The notes below the pieces were generated by a model. It saw only the letters and a list, made by a program, of their open reading frames with translations. It did not search any database and had not been told where the DNA came from. DNA of 26,692 nt from WLMZ01 sp037140375 (GTDB lineage: Bacteria; Actinomycetota; Acidimicrobiia; Acidimicrobiales; Ilumatobacteraceae): contig JBAXER010000037.1 of the NCBI GenBank assembly GCA_037140375.1, forward strand, positions 1 through 26,692, read 5' to 3'. Every line of letters begins with the position of its first letter. Within the stretch, counting starts at the first letter, position 1. The position numbers and the translations under genes are program-made. Positions 21,716 to 26,692 of the stretch are shown here, piece by piece.

Positions 21716-22839
21716 GCACTATTTCGCGCGTTGAGATCACGCATCATCAGCTGCCACTCGACCCTGTGTTCCCTGCATCGTGGGACACGCAGCCACGCAC
21801 CAAGTTTCCGGCGACCATCGTGCGGGTGTTCGACGATGCGGGCAATTGTGGAATCGGCTCAGGCGATGCGATGTACGGCTTCGACGATTATCAGCGCTAC
21901 TTCATCGGACAAGATCCGCTCGATCTCGATCGCCACGCTGCGGTGCTCTCGAACATCGAGTTTCATGCTGGACGTCCGTGGCCAATGGACGTAGCGCTGT
22001 GGGACCTTGCGGGCAAGATTCGCGATGAGCCGATCTGGAAAATGGTCGGCGGCACAAGTAATCGCATTCGTGCCTATGCGTCCAGTGGCGTGCATCGCTC
22101 GGTACCCGAAATGGTGCAGGTGGCACGCCAGGCAATTGCATTGGGATTCCCTGCGCTGAAGGTTCGCTTTGGGCGTCCAAGTCTTGACGAGGACCTTGCT
22201 GTCATCAGCGCTGTTCGCGACGCCGTGGGCGATCAGCTTGAGCTGATGGTTGATTGCAATCAGGGTTGGCGAATGGCGTGGGATACGCAGCGCCCATGGG
22301 ACGTAGACCACGCCACGGTTGTGGCGCAGCGCCTCGAAGCCGAAGCCGTGTATTGGATGGAAGAGCCGCTGCATCGCGGCGATTACGACGGCATGAGCGA
22401 ACTTCGGCAGCGCGTCAACATCCGTATAGCCGGCGGCGAACTCACTCGCGAGCCGTACGAGTTTCGCGAGCTACTCACACGCGGTTGCTTCGATGTCTTC
22501 CAGCCCGACTGTGTGTGCTCGATGGGTATTTCGGGGCTGCGTCACTTGGCATACGAAGTGCACGAGCAAGGCAAGATCTTCACTCCCCACACATGGGGCA
22601 ATGGCATCGGGGTGATGGCCAATTTGCATCTCACCGCTGGCACTGTTGGCGCACCATTTATCGAGTTTCCGTTCGACCCGCCCGAATGGACAACGGCCCG
22701 TCGCGATTTCATCCTCACCGAAACCATCGAAGCCGACGGCGACGGTTGGATCACCCTGTCTGATCGCCCAGGTCTTGGCATCGAACTCAACGAGGACGTG
22801 CTCGCGCGGACTCGTACTGGTCAAGCAACGTTCGCGTAG
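21712..22839 (+). CDS. mandelate racemase/muconate lactonizing enzyme family protein (enolase superfamily)
   Basis: Magnesium-dependent enzyme of 375 aa that abstracts a proton next to a carboxylate (racemase, dehydratase or cycloisomerase). Metal ligands are D181 (VDCNQGW), E217 (WMEEPL) and E243 (AGGEL). Acid-base residues are K150-V-R152 (LKVRFG) on one face and the D266 (QPD) with H293 (TPHTWGNG) pair on the other, which places it in the mandelate racemase-like subgroup with sugar-acid dehydratases rather than the KxK lactonizing subgroup. The N-terminal capping domain that sets specificity does not identify the substrate. ATG 21712 overlaps the previous stop (ATGA) and follows AAGGAAA, a good ribosome site. 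Confidence 0.93.
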   Translation: MSTISRVEITHHQLPLDPVFPASWDTQPRTKFPATIVRVFDDAGNCGIGSGDAMYGFDDYQRYFIGQDPLDLDRHAAVLSNIEFHAGRPWPMDVALWDLAGKIRDEPIWKMVGGTSNRIRAYASSGVHRSVPEMVQVARQAIALGFPALKVRFGRPSLDEDLAVISAVRDAVGDQLELMVDCNQGWRMAWDTQRPWDVDHATVVAQRLEAEAVYWMEEPLHRGDYDGMSELRQRVNIRIAGGELTREPYEFRELLTRGCFDVFQPDCVCSMGISGLRHLAYEVHEQGKIFTPHTWGNGIGVMANLHLTAGTVGAPFIEFPFDPPEWTTARRDFILTETIEADGDGWITLSDRPGLGIELNEDVLARTRTGQATFA

Positions 22840-22850
22840 GGTAAGCGCTC

Positions 22851-23447
22851 GTGGCGCGTACACCTGATGTGGCAATGAAGCGCGAGCTACTCGATCGGGT
22901 GGTTGCGTATTTGGCCGAACATGGTCTCGGCGACATGTCGTTACGACCCATGGCTGCCGCTCTCGACACCAGCCCAAATCGTTTGGTGCATCATTTCGGA
23001 TCGAAGCAAGAACTGCTCGTGGCTGCGCTTGCGCAAGCGATAGAGATTCAGGTCGAGGTGAGCAACGGCTGGCTCAAGCGCAATCCCAAGATCAGCCAGG
23101 CCAACTTGTTGCGGCGATGGTGGAAATGGCTCAACGCTTCGCCTGCGAACTTGGCGCTGTCGCGGCTTGGTCTCGAGGCGGCAACACTTGAGGCCACGCA
23201 CACCGGCTTGGCCGGCGAGGTGCGCGCCGATCAGATCGGTGTGTGGCGAACCTCGATCGAGCAGCGTCTCATCGACGAGGGTCTGTCGCCGGCGCAGGCA
23301 GTGACCGAGTCGTCGTTGCTCAAGGCAATGTTCACTGGGCTGATGGTGGACCTGATGGCAACGGGCGACCGCAAGCGGCTCACTCAGGCACTCGAGGTTG
23401 GGCTGTCGCGTCTCGAGAGTTTGCTGTTGGAGCTACGTGCTGGCTGA
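22851..23447 (+). CDS. TetR-family transcriptional regulator
   Basis: Regulator of 198 aa with the TetR N-terminal helix-turn-helix at about 10-57 (LRPMAAALDTSPNRLVHHFGSK gives the recognition region; key part RPMAAALDTSPNRLVHHFGS) and a helical ligand-binding half. It starts with GTG 22851, 11 bp after the enolase-superfamily gene, preceded by AGGG at a weak distance. As the last gene of the desaturase unit it probably controls it in response to a ligand related to the pathway (inference). It ends 1 bp before the stop of the convergent PAC2 gene. Confidence 0.92.
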   Translation: MARTPDVAMKRELLDRVVAYLAEHGLGDMSLRPMAAALDTSPNRLVHHFGSKQELLVAALAQAIEIQVEVSNGWLKRNPKISQANLLRRWWKWLNASPANLALSRLGLEAATLEATHTGLAGEVRADQIGVWRTSIEQRLIDEGLSPAQAVTESSLLKAMFTGLMVDLMATGDRKRLTQALEVGLSRLESLLLELRAG

Positions 23448-23448
23448 C

Positions 23449-24375
23449 CTATTTGCCCTGATCGCGTAGGAAGCGCTCGACTTCGTCCATCAACGCGCCG
23501 GCATCTACGTGCTCGGGTAGATCGGCGTCGAGTTCGCCGCCAACGATGTCGTCGTCTTCATCGTCGTCGAGGTCGTCGTCGTCTTCGAGACTGAAATCTT
23601 CGATGCCTGCATCAGACATGCTTTCAAGTCGGCGTACGTAACCGCCCAGATCTGAATCTTCGGCGACGACTGCATTGACGCGCATTTCGTAGTCGTGAAC
23701 CTGACTGGCGAGACGAGCCGTTGGCATGGTGGTGCCGATGATGGTGCCGAGTCGCTCGAGCAATGCCATGGTGGCCTTTGGCGACGGCACCTGCGAGGCA
23801 TACGCCGGAACTGCTGCCCACAACGACGCCGATGGAAGGTCGACTTTTGCGCACGAATCGTGCAGCACGCCAACAATGCCGGTTGGGCCTTCGTAACGCG
23901 AGCGCTGTAGCTCGAATCGATCGATCATCAACTGCTCGTTGGCAGTGCCGATGAGCTGGACAGCACGCGAGTGCGGGACATCGGCAAGCAGGGCCCCAAG
24001 GGTCATCACCATGCTGGCCTTGAAGTGTTGCGCCACGCCGATCACTTGCTCGCTGAAGGTGCGCCAGCGCATTGCGGGCTCGGGCCCGAGCACCAAGATC
24101 ACATCGGTGCCGGGGGTCGAGGCGTACCACATGCCAACGGTGGGCCACACAATGCTGCGGGTGAGGTTGGTCGACAAACGCACGTGTGGGCGGATGCTGG
24201 CGAAGTCGGTGAACTCCTCAGGATCGATCTCGGCCAACGGGACGGCTTGCCACTCTTCGATGAGTTGACGCACACCACCCGACGCGGCATCGCCGGCGTC
24301 GTTCCACCCTGTGAACGCGGCAATAACAACCGGGTTACGAAGTGTGGGTTGGCTGAGCCAGCGGACGTGCTCCAT
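23449..24375 (-). CDS. PAC2 family protein (proteasome assembly chaperone homologue)
   Basis: Cytoplasmic protein of 308 aa with the PAC2 fold, related to eukaryotic proteasome assembly chaperone 2 and widespread in actinobacteria, most of which have a 20S proteasome and pupylation. Features: VVIAAFTGWNDAGDAASGGV (17-36), VILVLGPEPAMRWRTF, LGALLADVPHSRA, GIVGVLH and AAVPAYASQVPSPKATMALLE. The C terminus has a strongly acidic run (about residues 262-276, Asp/Glu in almost every position) before a final helix EVERFLRDQGK. ATG 24375 follows CTGGAACC. The gene lies 49 bp after the thioredoxin-like gene on the same strand. Its role in bacteria is not well established. Confidence 0.9.
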   Translation of the reverse strand: MEHVRWLSQPTLRNPVVIAAFTGWNDAGDAASGGVRQLIEEWQAVPLAEIDPEEFTDFASIRPHVRLSTNLTRSIVWPTVGMWYASTPGTDVILVLGPEPAMRWRTFSEQVIGVAQHFKASMVMTLGALLADVPHSRAVQLIGTANEQLMIDRFELQRSRYEGPTGIVGVLHDSCAKVDLPSASLWAAVPAYASQVPSPKATMALLERLGTIIGTTMPTARLASQVHDYEMRVNAVVAEDSDLGGYVRRLESMSDAGIEDFSLEDDDDLDDDEDDDIVGGELDADLPEHVDAGALMDEVERFLRDQGK

Positions 24376-24424
24376 TGGTTCCAGAGCCTATCTACCCAAC
24401 CGGATGACGCGTTTCAAGGTTTCG

Positions 24425-25510
24425 TCAGAGTTGTGGAACGACGGAGTAGGCCTCGCCGCCGCCACCAGCGATGACGTCGTCGAGCCAGTTGCCTTCGTAC
24501 ACATCGTTGGGCCCCTGCATCAGGTCGTTTTCGGTGGCGTCGGCCGGTGTGGTGATGAGGGTCCAGGCTTGGCGCTTGTAGGTCCAGTTCTCGGGGAACA
24601 AGGCGTGGGCCTCGCGCCAATACGGAACCGCGGCATCGTGACCAACGGTGCGCAACAGGTGTTGCCCCATCTCGAAGCAGGCCGCGGCCCGGGCGTGCGT
24701 ATCGGGGCGGGGTTGGCTGCGCTGCACCACTTCGTCGGGCGAGAGGGCGAACTTGCTCGCAGCTCCGTTGTGCGCCCAATCGACGATCGCGGCGCGGTAT
24801 TCGTTGGCCACCTCGGGGAACTTTTTGATTTCGCGAAATGCTCGGTCGAGTCGTTCGGGTAGGCCGTCGGGGATGTCCATGTCGCGCATGGGGCTGCGCT
24901 CGATAGAGGCCGCTTCGGCGGGACGAACGAGGTTGCCGTCTTCATCGATCCAGACAGCCATTGGAATGTTGACGAAACCGAAGAGGTCGCCAGTGGCGTG
25001 CGTGGTGTCGATCAGGCTTGGATGCGTTGGTGCGGCGGCATCGATAAACGGATGCGCATGCTCAGGATTGACATCCATGGCAACGGTGACCACGGTGACG
25101 CCAAGTGATTCGAGTTCGAGGTGAAGTGCCTGCCACCCGGGCAGGCTGGTGCGACAGCCTCAATAACTACTCCATGCGACCAGCAACACTTTTCGGCCGC
25201 GAAGCGAACTGAGTCGGAATGGGTGACCATTGCGATCGATGAACTCAGGGTCGGCTGCAGCGGCGGTGCTCAGCGCCCGGCCGGTGGCTGTGGCTGGGCC
25301 GAGCGCCCACACGCCTGTGTTGTCATCGTGCACGAGCGGCATACCAAGGCGGTTGGCCATCACGTTGATATCGACGGTGCCGTTGTCGCGCAGCGCGCCG
25401 GGCGCCGGCACGCAGATCTCACCGCGACACATGCCTTCGGGCTTGGCGGTCCAACCGGTGCGGTCGGCAACGTGAGTTGTGGTTACGTTCTCGAGCGTCT
25501 GCAAGATCAT
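24425..25510 (-). CDS. thioredoxin-like (ResA/TlpA-type) probable selenoprotein with in-frame UGA
   Basis: One frame of 361 residues, read in most gene callers as two fragments (25160-25510 and 24425-25093) because of a single TGA at 25160-25162. The N-terminal part (1-116) ends NGHPFRLSSLRGRKVLLVAWSSY; the UGA is codon 117; the frame then continues GCRTSLPGWQALHLELESLG, VVTVAMDV and NIPMAVWIDEDGNLVRP, all typical of redoxin folds including the cis-proline region. Thus UGA falls exactly on the redox-active position, giving Sec117-Gly-Cys119. After the thioredoxin domain, about 245-330 looks like a short helical (TPR-like) region. C28 and C33 (MCRGEIC) may form another pair. ATG 25510 is preceded by TAAGGT at 6 nt (ribosome site or -10 box). 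A nonsense mutation or read error is the alternative; a downstream SECIS-like hairpin argues for Sec. Confidence 0.8.
25128..25146 (-). promoter_or_regulatory. SECIS-like hairpin downstream of the UGA codon
   Basis: On the minus strand GCCTGCC-CGGGT-GGCAGGC forms a perfect 7-bp GC-rich stem with a 5-nt loop containing GGG. It begins 13 nt after the UGA and its loop begins 20 nt after it, in the range used by bacterial SECIS elements, which need a small G-containing apical loop close behind the UGA. An alternative hairpin (AGGCTG/CAGCCT, 25143-25160) shares bases with it. Confidence 0.65.
25160..25162 (-). other. in-frame UGA, candidate selenocysteine codon
   Basis: The only stop in the frame from 25510 to 24425 is this TGA, between TAT (Tyr116) and GGC TGT (Gly118, Cys119). 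It occupies the first redox position of the thioredoxin active-site loop. Confidence 0.75.
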
Positions 25511-25519
25511 GGTTCGACC

Positions 25520-26449
25520 TTAGGCCGATTCGGCGGTGCGAGGTGAAGACAGACGAGACGCTTGATCGGCCAGATCATGAGGACCTGAGCTGAGATATCC
25601 GAAACCACCGCGCACGGTGGCGCCCCATGGCTCGACGATGCTGAACAGTTCTTCGATGTCGTCGCCGATGGCGCTGATGGCCCCAAGCATTTGCGCGTCG
25701 GTGGCGGCCTCGATGGACTCGCGCAATGCTCGGCCAGCGGGCGTGAAGCCGTCGTCGGTGACGAGGCCGCGAGACTTCAGTGATTCGACCGAGGCATCGA
25801 ATTGGGCATTGCTCCAGGCGCGGGTGCGGCTGTATGACCGCATCGGTAGGCCCCAATACATCTCGCTGAGCAAGCCAATTTCGGTGGCGTTCACGCCGGC
25901 GCTGATCCATGCAGCCGTGTGGCTGTCGCCGCGGTACTCACGAAGCATGTCGCCCATTCGCCACATTGCGCCGACGGCTGAGTCGGGCATCGGCAGCGAA
26001 CGCAAGCCGGCGTAGAGCGGACGTCCCTCGGGTCGCAACGGGGCGACAGCTCGGGCGAGTAACTCGTTGACCCTCTCGATGCCTGTTGGCGCCTCGCCGA
26101 GTAGTCGCACCAATTGGGCGATGGCTCCGGCGTCGCGAGCTGCGCAGATTGTTGCTGCATCGGTGCGGCTCCACCCCAGCGTGACGCTGGGGATTACGGC
26201 CTCGGGATTGAACACGGCGAATGCTGCTGCCACCACTTCGCCAGGCACTTGGCCCATCACGCTGCCACGGCTCGTGAAATACGCGGGGCCGTCGGGAAGC
26301 GCCACACCGTTGGCCTGCGCTGGACTTGGGTCGAACCCAAGCGCCACGTAGTTGGCATGGCATTCGGGGGAGAAGTACACCTGACCGGTAAGCGGCTCGA
26401 GAACTGAACCGAGCTTGCGGGCGAGGGCAGACAACGTGGCTGAATCCAT
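25520..26449 (-). CDS. SCO6745-family (SalK-like) protein
   Basis: Protein of 309 aa of the actinobacterial SCO6745 family, whose function is not established. Typical features are the N-terminal LSALARKLGSVLEPLTGQVYFSPECHANYVALGF, the YFTSRGSVMGQVPGEVVAAAFAVFNPE section and the C-terminal winged-helix-like SLKSRGLVTDDGFTPAGRALRESIEAATD (key part GLVTDDGFTPAGRALRESIE), a fold that recalls MarR-type or methyltransferase-like accessory domains. No signal peptide. ATG 26449 is preceded by TAACGT with a 6-nt gap and no ribosome site, a leaderless arrangement. It is followed 9 bp later by the thioredoxin-like selenoprotein candidate and is probably co-transcribed with it. Confidence 0.88.
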   Translation of the reverse strand: MDSATLSALARKLGSVLEPLTGQVYFSPECHANYVALGFDPSPAQANGVALPDGPAYFTSRGSVMGQVPGEVVAAAFAVFNPEAVIPSVTLGWSRTDAATICAARDAGAIAQLVRLLGEAPTGIERVNELLARAVAPLRPEGRPLYAGLRSLPMPDSAVGAMWRMGDMLREYRGDSHTAAWISAGVNATEIGLLSEMYWGLPMRSYSRTRAWSNAQFDASVESLKSRGLVTDDGFTPAGRALRESIEAATDAQMLGAISAIGDDIEELFSIVEPWGATVRGGFGYLSSGPHDLADQASRLSSPRTAESA

Positions 26450-26455
26450 CCGCGC

Positions 26456-26461
26456 ACGTTA
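26456..26461 (-). promoter_or_regulatory. candidate -10 box (TAACGT) for leaderless SCO6745-family gene
   Basis: TAACGT on the minus strand ends 6 nt before ATG 26449; no ribosome-binding site lies between. No convincing -35 box was seen. Confidence 0.35.
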
Positions 26462-26530
26462 GGGGCGAACGGGGTGTCGATGGCCAGTTGTGGTTGCGCC
26501 GTTACACCGTTGCTCCGTGGCGTCGGCCGG

Positions 26531-26536
26531 TAAGGT
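26531..26536 (+). promoter_or_regulatory. candidate -10 box or ribosome site (TAAGGT) of the GNAT gene
   Basis: TAAGGT ends 7 nt before GTG 26544. It fits a leaderless -10 box, and its AAGG could instead serve as a Shine-Dalgarno sequence. A weak -35-like TTGCTC is at 26510-26515. Confidence 0.3.
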
Positions 26537-26543
26537 CACCGCC

Positions 26544-26692
26544 GTGACAGTTACCGTCGAGATCGCTACCGAAGTGACGCCTCGCCTCGTGCAGGCATTT
26601 GCCCGGCTCGTCCCGCAACTCTCGAAGTCATCGCCGTCACCCAACGAGGCCGAGCTTGCCGAGATGGTTGCTGCGGGGTCTACCGATGTGTT
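26544..26692 (+). CDS. GNAT-family N-acetyltransferase, N-terminal fragment (runs off window)
   Basis: Only the first 49 codons are present. From GTG 26544 the protein begins VTVTVEIATEV, then TPRLVQAFARLVPQLS and AELAEMVAAGSTDV, the opening beta strand and helices of a GNAT acetyltransferase, here read by resemblance to family N termini rather than by catalytic motifs, which lie beyond the window. It is divergent from the SCO6745-family gene. Confidence 0.6.
   Translation, partial: MTVTVEIATEVTPRLVQAFARLVPQLSKSSPSPNEAELAEMVAAGSTDV

Noticed and set aside
24425..25510. Reading 24425-25093 and 25160-25510 as two separate genes or as a frameshifted pseudogene
   Set aside because: Both parts are in the same frame, only one codon breaks it, the intervening codons encode a conserved redoxin stretch, and no frameshift is needed.

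Overview
The window reads as a stretch of actinobacterial chromosome, most likely from an aquatic or marine Acidimicrobiia-type lineage (Ilumatobacter-like). This placement is inferred from gene content: a PAC2 proteasome-assembly-chaperone homologue, an SCO6745-family protein, LuxR-type two-component genes, GTG starts at about half of the genes, a GC-rich base composition by eye, and several start codons preceded by TANNNT at 6-7 nt, as in actinobacterial leaderless genes. No rRNA, tRNA, CRISPR array, integrase or insertion sequence was seen. No gene-free stretch exceeds 300 bases; the longest gaps are 17519-17695, 19861-19997, 8769-8900 and 4912-5028, and each holds candidate regulatory structure described below.

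Layout. 57-6441 (+): membrane-anchored protein, Rieske oxygenase, a fused [2Fe-2S]/molybdopterin hydroxylase resembling selenium-dependent xanthine dehydrogenases, and an orphan sugar-type ABC solute-binding lipoprotein. 6456-8768 (-): a histidine kinase, response regulator and small four-cysteine anchored protein, all overlapping, divergent from an unrecognised Pro/Ala-linker protein (8901-9407, +) across a cluster of ACATGTAC palindromes. 9424-17518 (-): a six-gene C1/methylamine operon, transcribed mttB-like > dimethylglycine dehydrogenase-like > soxA > soxG > soxB > soxD, with ATGA or similar overlaps at every junction after the second gene. This matches stepwise removal of N-methyl groups from a quaternary amine such as glycine betaine through dimethylglycine and sarcosine to glycine, passing one-carbon units to a corrinoid and to tetrahydrofolate. 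17696-19000 (+): GT-C glycosyltransferase, separated from mttB by a very long imperfect palindrome. 18997-19860 (-): XRE regulator. 19998-23447 (+): membrane desaturase, PhnD-like protein, enolase-superfamily enzyme and TetR regulator, a tight operon. 23449-26449 (-): PAC2 protein, a thioredoxin-like protein and an SCO6745-family protein. 26544-end (+): start of a GNAT acetyltransferase.

The main discovery candidate is at 24425-25510 (-). Two apparent ORFs are one reading frame interrupted only by a UGA at 25160-25162. The UGA lies where a thioredoxin-fold protein has its redox Cys (W-S-S-Y-UGA-G-C-R), and a 7-bp GC-rich hairpin with a CGGGT loop begins 13 nt after it, placed like a bacterial SECIS. 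The simplest reading is a selenoprotein with a Sec-Gly-Cys active site. Together with the selenium-type molybdenum hydroxylase at the other end of the window, this suggests a selenium-using actinobacterium; the selenium genes themselves (selA, selB, selC, selD) are not in the window.
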